Below are positions 7,021 through 14,100 of a DNA stretch of 15,833 nt, in pieces; position 1 is the stretch's first letter, and every line of letters starts with the position of its first letter. The stretch comes from CAKSHP01 sp045590935 (GTDB lineage Bacteria; Bacillota; Clostridia; UBA1381; UMGS1253). Location: positions 1 to 15,833 of the forward strand of contig JAZNSA010000099.1 of NCBI GenBank assembly GCA_045590935.1, given 5' to 3'. The notes beneath the pieces were generated by a model. It did not search any database. It had not been told where the DNA came from and worked only from the letters and a program-made list of their open reading frames with translations. The translations under genes and the position numbers were made by a program.

Positions 7021-7782
7021 TTGGAAAACAAGGATTTCAATCGTGAAAATGACATTTCAAATTCAAATGACGAGATCAACGATAGCATTAATATAGAGCT
7101 TAATAGCTGTGAGGCTGAAGCTTCAGATAATAAAACCTCATCTGAAGATGAGAAATCCGAAAAAAAGGAGTTTAATCTTTTTCGCGAGATAAGGGATTGG
7201 GTTGTTGCAATTCTTGTTGCCGTAGTTGTTGTTGCTTGCTTAAAAACTTTTTTCTTTGAGCTTATGAAGGTTGATGGCAGATCTATGGAGCCAACCTTGG
7301 AAAACGGTCAGAATCTCGTTTTGACTAAACTTGGTTATAAGCCTAAGCATGGTGATATAGTGGTTGTAGATGCTAATTATAAGAAACGTCAGGCAGTTTT
7401 GCAAACTCTTGACAGTGATTTTGAAAAATTCCGCTTAAACTATGATTATTTTTATCAAAAGAAACGCGGTCTTGCCCCTCTCCGTTATATAAAGAGAGTT
7501 ATTGGTTTGCCCGGTGATAAAATTTTTATAGATAATAACGGAAATGTTTATCGAAACGATGAGCTTTTGGTTGAAAACTATATCAAAGGAACAACCGAGC
7601 CATACTTTATGGAGCACAATCCGTACATTGTTGAAGAAAATCGTGTTTTTGTTATGGGCGACAATCGTGAAAATTCGGCAGATAGCCGCTCGCCATTGGT
7701 TGGAACAATTCCGTACGAGGCTGTTTTAGGAAAATCAGGCATACGAGTTTGGCCTATAAATAAAATCGGTAATCCGAAATAA
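7021..7782 (+). CDS. lepB: Signal peptidase I
   Basis: Membrane-bound serine protease (S26) that removes signal peptides from exported proteins. From the chosen TTG start it has 253 aa. Residues 1-56 are an acidic, Asn/Ser-rich cytoplasmic segment. A single TM spans about 59-76 (WVVAILVAVVVVACLKTF). The catalytic Ser88 lies in SMEPTL and the Lys158 general base in RYIKRVIGLPGDK; the conserved MGDNRENSADSR box follows. About 25 extra residues lie between GDIVVVD and RYIKR. I chose TTG at 7021 because AAAGGA (7005-7010) is ten bases upstream. A GTG at 7012 is in frame but touches the Shine-Dalgarno sequence. The gene sits between rplS and rbgA, its usual place in Firmicutes. Confidence 0.95.
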   Translation: MENKDFNRENDISNSNDEINDSINIELNSCEAEASDNKTSSEDEKSEKKEFNLFREIRDWVVAILVAVVVVACLKTFFFELMKVDGRSMEPTLENGQNLVLTKLGYKPKHGDIVVVDANYKKRQAVLQTLDSDFEKFRLNYDYFYQKKRGLAPLRYIKRVIGLPGDKIFIDNNGNVYRNDELLVENYIKGTTEPYFMEHNPYIVEENRVFVMGDNRENSADSRSPLVGTIPYEAVLGKSGIRVWPINKIGNPK

Positions 7783-7804
7783 ACTATTTAATAATCAAAC
7801 GTAG

Positions 7805-7838
7805 ATGGGCTGCCCGCATATTATTGTCGGCAGCCCAT
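7805..7838 (+). other. Strong hairpin between lepB and rbgA, no U-tract
   Basis: A 10-bp stem, ATGGGCTGCC (7805-7814) with GGCAGCCCAT (7829-7838), closes a 14-base loop. The stem is GC-rich in AT-rich surroundings and ends 22 bases before the rbgA ATG. What follows (TAATGAGAAAGG) is not a T-run, so it is a poor intrinsic terminator. It may be an RNA processing or stabilising element, or a translational control element for rbgA. Confidence 0.6.
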
Positions 7839-7860
7839 TAATGAGAAAGGAAGGATTTTT

Positions 7861-8721
7861 ATGGAGCTACAGTGGTACCCCGGTCATATGGCGAAAACAA
7901 GAAGGCTTATCGCAGAAAACCTTAAGCTTATAGATGTTATTATAGAAATGGTTGATGCAAGAGTCCCCTATTCAGGCAGAAACCCCGATTTTGATGATTT
8001 GCTTGGCTCTAAGCCAAGGATTATGGTTATGAACAAATCAGATTTGGCAGACGATGCCCGTTCTGCTATGTGGCAGAGCTATTATAAATCCATAGGCAGA
8101 AAATGTATATATATAAATTCTTTAACGGGTAAAAATACCGATAAAATTATTGATGAAGCAAAAAATGCAATTGCAGATAAAATCGAAAAAGCTGCCGAAA
8201 AAGGGCTTACCCGCTCAATCAAGCTTATGATTGTCGGCATACCAAACGTCGGCAAATCATCTTTAATAAACAGATTATCGGGCAAGGCAGGTGCGAAAAC
8301 AGGCGACCGCCCGGGTGTTACAAAGGGCAAGCAGTGGATTAGACTAAAAAGCGGAGTTGAGCTTTTAGACACACCGGGAATATTATGGCCTAAATTTGAA
8401 AATCAGGAAATTGGAAAAAAGCTTGCATTTATAGGCTCGATTCGTGATGAAATAATAGATGTTGAGGAGCTTTGTATGCACCTTCTTAATTATCTTAAGC
8501 TTAATTACAAGGATGCGCTTTGCGCAAGATATAAGCTAACAGAGCCTATCGACGATATGGACGACTATGAGCTTTTGCAGTATATAGGAAAAAAACGTGG
8601 CTTTGTTATTTCAGGAGGCGAAATCGATACGTACCGAGCTGCAAATATAGTTTTAGACGAATTCAGAAGTGCAAAAATCGGCAAAATAACCCTTGAGACA
8701 CCGCAATCTCTCCCCCTTTAA
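7861..8721 (+). CDS. rbgA: Ribosome biogenesis GTPase YlqF/RbgA
   Basis: GTPase needed for late assembly of the 50S subunit in Firmicutes, 286 aa, the normal length. The N-terminus QWYPGHMAKTRR (4-15) is the family hallmark. The G motifs are circularly permuted: G4 NKSD (58-61) precedes G1 GIPNVGKSS (126-134), G2 Thr154 (in RPGVT) and G3 DTPG (170-173). The C-terminal helical domain (about 195-286) ends SLPL. The ATG has AAGGAAGG seven bases upstream. rnhB, which often follows rbgA in Firmicutes, is missing; a terminator stem begins within the stop codon. Confidence 0.97.
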   Translation: MELQWYPGHMAKTRRLIAENLKLIDVIIEMVDARVPYSGRNPDFDDLLGSKPRIMVMNKSDLADDARSAMWQSYYKSIGRKCIYINSLTGKNTDKIIDEAKNAIADKIEKAAEKGLTRSIKLMIVGIPNVGKSSLINRLSGKAGAKTGDRPGVTKGKQWIRLKSGVELLDTPGILWPKFENQEIGKKLAFIGSIRDEIIDVEELCMHLLNYLKLNYKDALCARYKLTEPIDDMDDYELLQYIGKKRGFVISGGEIDTYRAANIVLDEFRSAKIGKITLETPQSLPL

Positions 8722-8760
8722 AAATTTTCATATAAACTTTGGTTTGAATGAAAATTTTTA
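8719..8760 (+). terminator. Terminator after rbgA
   Basis: A perfect 13-bp stem, TAAAAATTTTCAT (8719-8731) with ATGAAAATTTTTA (8748-8760), closes a 16-base loop. The 3' arm ends in five T residues. The first three bases are the rbgA stop codon. The symmetric AT-rich stem could also stop transcription arriving from the right. Confidence 0.6.
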
Positions 8761-8821
8761 CAATTGCATAAATCTAAGTCTGTAGCAATATTTAATTCAA
8801 GCAACAGAAAGAATTATTCTA

Positions 8822-9123
8822 ATGGAAAAATATTATACACTTTCAAAATCAGAATCACTCCTTTTGCCCGACTTTTTTAACGAGTCTCTTTTTGCAGAAT
8901 TTCTTAACGGCTATACGCAACTGGGAAATGAATAATACATACAACATGGCACACTCTTTACAAGAGCCTTTCAGGAATTACCTATGTTGGTTTTAAAGCT
9001 TGGGATATGAATTTTGACCTTGATAAATTTAACGCAATCAACGGCACGCATATTTGTATGTACATCGGAGAAATTTTAAGAAAAATTTTTCCCAATCCTG
9101 TTGACATAAGGTTGGAAAAATAA
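8822..9123 (+). pseudogene. Broken reading frame of unknown function
   Basis: An ATG at 8822 opens 37 codons (MEKYYTLSKSESLLLPDFF...) that stop at 8935. The adjacent +1 frame is open from 8932 to 9123 (62 codons, including GITYVGFKAWDMNFDLDKF). One frameshift near 8930 would join them into a roughly 100-residue protein. I do not recognise either half. The 3' end overlaps the AAC(3)-like remnant on the other strand, so the end of the original gene is lost. The ribosome binding site is weak. This is possibly decayed coding DNA and possibly chance. Confidence 0.3.
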
Positions 9124-9285
9124 CTGTTCCGCTCTCGCCTACCGCATTTTTAAATGCATCAATAACCGCTTCTGCACCATTTTCAACCTCACCAATACTC
9201 TTAAACGAAGAGTGCGTTATAACACTATCACCCTCGCATATTCCAAGTTTTTTAAATCCTCTGTTAAAGTTTTCTCGTTAATCAT
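9038..9285 (-). pseudogene. AAC(3)-family N-acetyltransferase remnant (frameshifted, truncated)
   Basis: The minus strand encodes the N-terminus of an aminoglycoside N(3)-acetyltransferase-like protein (AAC(3)/YokD fold). ATG at 9285 gives MINEKTLTEDLKN, then needs one extra base in a six-A run (9248-9253) to continue as KKLGICEGDSVITHSSFKSI, GEVENGAEAVIDAFKNAVGE and SGTVIFPTLCQQDWEK. The ITHSSFKSIGEV, IDAF and GTVIFPT blocks match the family. Similarity stops near 9083 and the frame ends at 9038, so only about 70 of an expected 260-270 residues remain. GGGAGGG (9292-9298) lies six bases before the ATG. Such homologues may act on antibiotics or on unknown substrates. The copy is surely non-functional. 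Confidence 0.75.
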
Positions 9286-9320
9286 TTTAAACCCTCCCAT
9301 ATATTTTTTAGTTTAACTTA

Positions 9321-9349
9321 AATATGTACCAATTGATTATATCTGTCAA
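9321..9349 (-). promoter_or_regulatory. Promoter of the AAC(3)-like remnant
   Basis: On the minus strand a perfect TTGACA (9349-9344) is followed after 17 bases by CATATT (9326-9321), a fair -10. It lies about 35 bases upstream of the remnant's start codon and appears intact although the gene is dead. Confidence 0.5.
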
Positions 9350-9415
9350 TGATTTATTATTTTTTTCAAATTGAATTGTTAAAAAAATAACTTTTGCAAT
9401 CATAATAAAAAAATG

Positions 9416-9444
9416 TTGAAAAACGTTGTCATTTGTGATAAAAT
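9416..9444 (+). promoter_or_regulatory. recJ operon promoter
   Basis: TTGAAA (9416-9421) and TAAAAT (9439-9444) are separated by 17 bases, and TGA directly before the -10 gives an extended -10 element. The expected transcript start is about 9451, just upstream of the Shine-Dalgarno sequence at 9462-9468, so the leader is very short. Confidence 0.65.
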
Positions 9445-9476
9445 AATAATATTATAGTTATAAGGAGGTTTTCATC

Positions 9477-11189
9477 ATCAATAAGCGTTGGTTGTTTTCA
9501 AATAAATTTAATAATAATCCTAATATAAAAAAGGTCTCTGACGCAATAGGAATTCCTCCTGTAATTGCGGCAATCCTATTAAATAGAGGTATCGAAGGTG
9601 AAGATAACTGTGCGGCATTTTTGTCTAAAAGTATTAAAAATGTTCACCACCCCTTTCTTTTGAAGGATTCTCAAAAAGCAGCATTAAGAATTAAAACCGC
9701 AATTGAAGAAAAAGAGCAAATTGTTATATACGGCGATTACGATGTTGACGGAATAACATCTACTGCTATTTTATATTTATTTTTAAAATCCTTAGGTGCA
9801 AACGTGTCGTACTATATTCCCAATCGCTCCGACGAGGGCTATGGAATTAATATGATTGCTCTTTCTAAAATTCAAAAGGGTGGCGCAAAGCTCTTAATAA
9901 CTGTTGATTGCGGAATAACCGCAGTTGGTGAGGTTGAGCTTGCAAAAGCAATGGGACTTGAGGTTATAATAACAGACCATCATACCTGCAAGGAAACAAT
10001 CCCGAATGCGTATGCTGTAATAAATCCTAAGCAGCCCGATTGTACATATCCTTTTAAGGATTTGGCAGGGATTGGCGTTGCTTTCAAGCTTATTTTGGCA
10101 ACGGCGCTTACTATGAATCTTTCCGCAAAGAAATATTTCGACGAATATATTGATATAGTTGCAATTGGAACTATTGCCGATGTTGTTTCTCTAACAGACG
10201 AAAACAGAGTTTTTGTTTCAATTGGTTTAAATGCTTTAAAGAAAACTAAAAATCTTGGTCTCAGTGCCCTTCTTAAAAGCTCTCAAATCTCAGAAAAGCC
10301 TGTTAATACAGGGCTTATCAGCTTTATGATTGCGCCAAGAATTAATGCTGCAGGGCGAGTTGGCAGTGCCAAAACAGCAGTTGAGCTTTTAGTTACGGAG
10401 GATTCTTCAAAAGCAATTGAAATTGCGGCGGCTCTTGAGAGCGAAAATCAATCCCGCCAACAAACAGAGCAAGAAATAATGCACGAGGCGCATCAAATTA
10501 TTGAGAATGACTCGGATTTTAAAAATAAAAAGGTTGTTGTTTTATCAAAGGAAAATTGGCATCATGGCGTTATTGGCGTTGTTGCTTCAAGGCTCGTTGA
10601 TAAATATTATAAACCAACAATATTAATATCTTTAACCGATGGGCTTGGAAAAGGCTCAGGCAGAAGCATTAAAGGCTTTAACCTCTTTGATGCGCTTACA
10701 AATTGTAGCGACCTTTTATTAAAATTTGGTGGGCACGAGCTCGCCGCAGGGCTAGGCCTAAACGCTAATGACATCGCTGAATTTGACAAAAAAATCAATG
10801 AATATGCAAAGGAAAATATGCCCGACGAGGCTCTTATTCCATATATAAATATTGATGCAATTTTAGATATAGGCGACTTAACAGTTGAAAACGCCGAAAA
10901 AATTTCTTTGCTTGAACCATTTGGAATGGGAAATTCTCAGCCAATTTTTTCAATTATGAATGTCAGTTTGCTTTCTCAAAGAACTATAGGCGACGGAAGG
11001 CACGTTCGCCTCTCACTTTCCAAAAATGGTAAAACAATTGAAGCAATAGGCTTTAATATGGCAGCTGTTGCATCAAGCTTCGTTGTCGGCTCAAAAATTG
11101 ATATCGCTTTTAATATGAATATAAATAATTATAAGGGTGATAAGCATCTGCAGATTGTTTTAAAAGACCTTCGTCTTTCCTTAAAATAA
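9477..11189 (+). CDS. recJ: Single-stranded-DNA-specific exonuclease RecJ
   Basis: 5'-3' single-strand exonuclease of the DHH phosphoesterase family, acting in RecF-type recombination and base-excision or mismatch repair. Metal-binding motifs are YGDYDVDGITS (85-95), DCGIT (144-148) and TDHHT (166-170). The DHHA1 region has GVIGVVASRLVDKY, GSGRSIKGFNLFDAL and FGGHELAAGLGL. The C-terminal OB-like part has LEPFGMGNSQPIF. Length, about 570 aa, is normal. Start: AAGGAGG (9462-9468) lies eight bases before ATC at 9477, and NKRW just after fits the RecJ N-terminus. The first standard in-frame start is TTG at 9492, 23 bases from the Shine-Dalgarno sequence. I therefore infer an ATC start; 9492 is the conservative alternative. 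It is first gene of the relA-hemZ group. Confidence 0.95.
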   Translation: MNKRWLFSNKFNNNPNIKKVSDAIGIPPVIAAILLNRGIEGEDNCAAFLSKSIKNVHHPFLLKDSQKAALRIKTAIEEKEQIVIYGDYDVDGITSTAILYLFLKSLGANVSYYIPNRSDEGYGINMIALSKIQKGGAKLLITVDCGITAVGEVELAKAMGLEVIITDHHTCKETIPNAYAVINPKQPDCTYPFKDLAGIGVAFKLILATALTMNLSAKKYFDEYIDIVAIGTIADVVSLTDENRVFVSIGLNALKKTKNLGLSALLKSSQISEKPVNTGLISFMIAPRINAAGRVGSAKTAVELLVTEDSSKAIEIAAALESENQSRQQTEQEIMHEAHQIIENDSDFKNKKVVVLSKENWHHGVIGVVASRLVDKYYKPTILISLTDGLGKGSGRSIKGFNLFDALTNCSDLLLKFGGHELAAGLGLNANDIAEFDKKINEYAKENMPDEALIPYINIDAILDIGDLTVENAEKISLLEPFGMGNSQPIFSIMNVSLLSQRTIGDGRHVRLSLSKNGKTIEAIGFNMAAVASSFVVGSKIDIAFNMNINNYKGDKHLQIVLKDLRLSLK

Positions 11190-11239
11190 TTTTTGCACGC
11201 TCCGCCGTTCCTTAATCAAATCCGAAAGGAATATGAGTT

Positions 11240-13423
11240 ATGAATAAAATTCTACAAAGAATAGAAGAAAGAATATTAAAATATAATCCTACTGCCAATC
11301 TTGATATTGTAAAAAGGGCTTTTAATCTTGCATCAATGGCACACGATGGTCAAAAGCGAGTTTCAGGTGAAGACTATATCTCTCACCCCGGTGAGGTTGC
11401 ATATATTATAACAACTCTTGAAATGGATACCCACGCAGTTGCCGCCGCCCTTTTACACGACGTAGTTGAGGATACTTCAATCACTCTTGAGGACATAAAA
11501 AACGATTTTGGTGCCGACATTGCAATTATGGTTGATGGCGTAACAAAAATCGGTAAAATTCAATATACAAGTCAAGAGGAACAGCAAATTGAAAACTTAA
11601 GAAAAATGTTTTTGGCTATGGCAAAAGATATAAGGGTAATTGTTATAAAGCTTGCCGACAGGCTTCATAATATGCGTACCCTCAAAAGTATGCCTGATTT
11701 TAAGCAACGTCGAATTGCAAGGGAAACTATGGAAGTATATGCGCCGCTCGCTCATAGGCTTGGTATGTCAGGAATTAAAGTTGAGCTTGAGGATTTATCC
11801 CTTAAATATTTAGACCCGATAGGTTATCACGAAATTTCAGAAAGCATTGCTCAGAAGAAACGAGAGAGAGATGATTATATTCAAGCTGTTATCGAAACTC
11901 TCAACGAAAAGCTTGCTGACCTTAACATAAAAGGAACAATAAGCGGAAGAGCAAAGCATTTTTATTCTATTTACAGAAAAATGTATGCTCAGAATAAAAC
12001 TTTAGACGAAATATATGACTTATTTGCAGTAAGAGTTATTGTTGATTCCGTAAGCGATTGTTATGCAGTGCTCGGTATGGTGCATGAGCTGTATAAGCCA
12101 ATACCTATGCGATTTAAGGATTATATTGCAATGCCGAAGCCAAATATGTATCAGTCTCTTCATTCAACGGTTATAGGTCCATTTGGTAAGCCTCTTGAAA
12201 TTCAGATAAGAACTTGGGAAATGCACACTATTGCCGAAAAAGGTATTGCCGCGCATTGGAAATATAAAGAAGGCAAAGCAACAATGTCCGACAGTGATTC
12301 TAAATTACTTTGGGTACGTCAGCTTCTCGAAATGCAAAAGGATACTATGGATGAAGACGATTTTATGCGAACTCTTAAAATTGATATGTTCGCAGATGAG
12401 GTTTTCGTTTTCACTCCTAACGGCGACGTTATAAATTTACCCGCCGGAGCAACTTCTATCGACTTTGCCTTTGCAATTCACTCTGCCATTGGTTATAAGA
12501 TGATGGGAGCAAAGGTTAACGGAAAAATCGTTCCGATAGACCACCCTCTTTCAAATGGAGACATCGTTGAAATTTTAACCTCTCCAAACGTGCATGGTCC
12601 GAGCAGAGATTGGCTCAAAATCGTTAAAACATCACAAGCAAGAAACAAAATCAACCAATGGTTTAAAAAGGAACGCCGCGACGAAAATATTATTCGTGGT
12701 CGTGATATGATTGAAAAGGAATTAAAACGTCATTCCTACTCGTATAATCAGTTGTTCAGAACAGAGTGGGTTTCGCCAATTTTAAAAAGATATAATCTTA
12801 ATACTATAGATGATTTATTTGCAACTATAGGCTATGGCGGACTAACTGCAATAAAGGTTATAATGAAGCTTCACGAGGACTATGTTTCATATTCTAAGAA
12901 GCTTGGTAATACGGAAGTTGTTCTTCCCTCTGAAATAGACACAACAAAGAAGACACATTCTTCCTCAAACGGAATTGTTGTTCACGGGCTCGACAATTGT
13001 CTTGTTCGTCTTGCACATTGTTGCAAGCCTGTTCCAGGCGACGATATTATTGGATTTATAACAAGAGGCAGAGGCGTATCAGTTCATAGGAGGGATTGCC
13101 CGAATATGTCTGCCGAAGCATTGCCCGCAGAGGATTTGAACAGATTTATAGACGTTTATTGGGAAGAGAAAACTATCAGCAGTGCATATCTTATTGAATT
13201 GTCTGTTGAAGCAGATGACCGTGCAAATCTTCTTTTGGAAATCACATCTGCAATTTCGGATACAAAAGCGCCCATTAAAGCTTTCAACGCTCGTACTGCA
13301 AAGGGAAATACCGCAATTGTAACAGTTTCGCTTGAAATAACGTCAACTCCGCAGCTTGAATTAGTTGTTAAGAAAATTAGAACACTTAAAGGAATATACT
13401 CTGTAGCACGTTCAACACAATAA
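11240..13423 (+). CDS. relA: Bifunctional (p)ppGpp synthetase/hydrolase
   Basis: Long RelA/SpoT homologue, 727 aa, making and degrading the alarmone (p)ppGpp. The hydrolase domain (about 25-180) keeps the metal and catalytic residues: H49, HD at 73-74, ED at 77-78 and KLADRLHNMRT (137-147). The synthetase domain (about 240-345) has RFKDYIAMPKPN (291-302) and YQSLHST (304-310); the RFKD form is that of bifunctional enzymes rather than synthetase-only RelA. TGS is about 387-447. The Cys-containing regulatory motif is HCCKPVPGDDIIGF (593-606) with HRRDCPN (616-622), and an ACT domain fills about 650-727. Both activities should be intact. GAAAGGA is nine bases before the ATG. It lies 50 bases after recJ; apt, often between them, is absent. 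Confidence 0.97.
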   Translation: MNKILQRIEERILKYNPTANLDIVKRAFNLASMAHDGQKRVSGEDYISHPGEVAYIITTLEMDTHAVAAALLHDVVEDTSITLEDIKNDFGADIAIMVDGVTKIGKIQYTSQEEQQIENLRKMFLAMAKDIRVIVIKLADRLHNMRTLKSMPDFKQRRIARETMEVYAPLAHRLGMSGIKVELEDLSLKYLDPIGYHEISESIAQKKRERDDYIQAVIETLNEKLADLNIKGTISGRAKHFYSIYRKMYAQNKTLDEIYDLFAVRVIVDSVSDCYAVLGMVHELYKPIPMRFKDYIAMPKPNMYQSLHSTVIGPFGKPLEIQIRTWEMHTIAEKGIAAHWKYKEGKATMSDSDSKLLWVRQLLEMQKDTMDEDDFMRTLKIDMFADEVFVFTPNGDVINLPAGATSIDFAFAIHSAIGYKMMGAKVNGKIVPIDHPLSNGDIVEILTSPNVHGPSRDWLKIVKTSQARNKINQWFKKERRDENIIRGRDMIEKELKRHSYSYNQLFRTEWVSPILKRYNLNTIDDLFATIGYGGLTAIKVIMKLHEDYVSYSKKLGNTEVVLPSEIDTTKKTHSSSNGIVVHGLDNCLVRLAHCCKPVPGDDIIGFITRGRGVSVHRRDCPNMSAEALPAEDLNRFIDVYWEEKTISSAYLIELSVEADDRANLLLEITSAISDTKAPIKAFNARTAKGNTAIVTVSLEITSTPQLELVVKKIRTLKGIYSVARSTQ

Positions 13424-13443
13424 TTTTGAAAGGATTAATTGAA

Positions 13444-14070
13444 ATGTTTTTAAAAATACTTTCTTTGGGAAATATGGATAATAATTGCTATATAATTGCC
13501 GACGAAAAATCAAAACAAGCGGCAATCATTGATGCACCTTGTAATAGCAACGAAATACTTAATGTTTTAGAAGACGAAGGGTTAACTCTTAAGTTTATTC
13601 TCTTAACTCACTATCATTTTGACCATATCGGTGCGCTTGATAATCTTAAAGAAGTAACAAATGCAAAGGTTGCCATTCATAGCTTTGAGGCTGATGGGCT
13701 ATGCGATCCAACAGTTAATCTTGCCCTTTATGCCGATGCACCATCACCAAGCACATCTGCAGACATTCTTTTAAAGGATTCGGATATAATACGCTTCGGT
13801 GATGTAGATATTAAGGTTTTATATACTCCAGGTCATACTATTGGTGGAGTTTGTTATTATCTTGAAGATGAACAAATGTTATTTTCGGGCGATACTCTGT
13901 TTTGCAGAGGCGTAGGAAGAACTGATTTTCCCGGTGGAGACGAAGATATTCTTGAAGAGTCAATAAAAAAACAACTCTACATTCTTCCAAACGATACAAT
14001 TGTATACCCCGGACACGGAATGACAACAACAATAGGCAATGAAAAAGCCTCAGGAATTATTCGAGCATAA
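13444..14070 (+). CDS. Metallo-beta-lactamase-fold hydrolase (glyoxalase II-like)
   Basis: Small cytoplasmic MBL-fold hydrolase, 208 aa. Two-metal ligands are visible: THYHFDH (55-61), His131 in TPGHTIGG, Asp150 in FSGDTLF and His191 in YPGHG. CRGVGRTDFPGGD (154-166) is typical of the YcbL/YqgX-type glyoxalase II-like group. The exact substrate is unknown; members have been tied to glutathione-thioester or related hydrolysis, but many are untested. I chose ATG at 13444 because AAAGGA (13429-13434) lies nine bases upstream. A TTG at 13426 would place the Shine-Dalgarno sequence inside the gene. The relA-MBL-hemZ order is common in clostridia, usually with dtd after relA, which is missing here. 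Confidence 0.92.
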   Translation: MFLKILSLGNMDNNCYIIADEKSKQAAIIDAPCNSNEILNVLEDEGLTLKFILLTHYHFDHIGALDNLKEVTNAKVAIHSFEADGLCDPTVNLALYADAPSPSTSADILLKDSDIIRFGDVDIKVLYTPGHTIGGVCYYLEDEQMLFSGDTLFCRGVGRTDFPGGDEDILEESIKKQLYILPNDTIVYPGHGMTTTIGNEKASGIIRA

Positions 14071-14100
14071 CAATATATAAATTTTAAAGGATTTTATAAA

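Noticed and set aside
11233..11247. Four-codon frame overlapping the relA start
   Set aside because: Only two bases from the Shine-Dalgarno sequence and too short to call a leader peptide without further evidence.
13426..13443. TTG start for the MBL-fold hydrolase
   Set aside because: The Shine-Dalgarno sequence would lie inside the coding region; ATG 13444 is correctly spaced and gives the usual N-terminus.
13838..14032. Minus-strand frame of 64 codons opposite the MBL gene
   Set aside because: No family resemblance or start signals; shadow of the conserved plus-strand gene.
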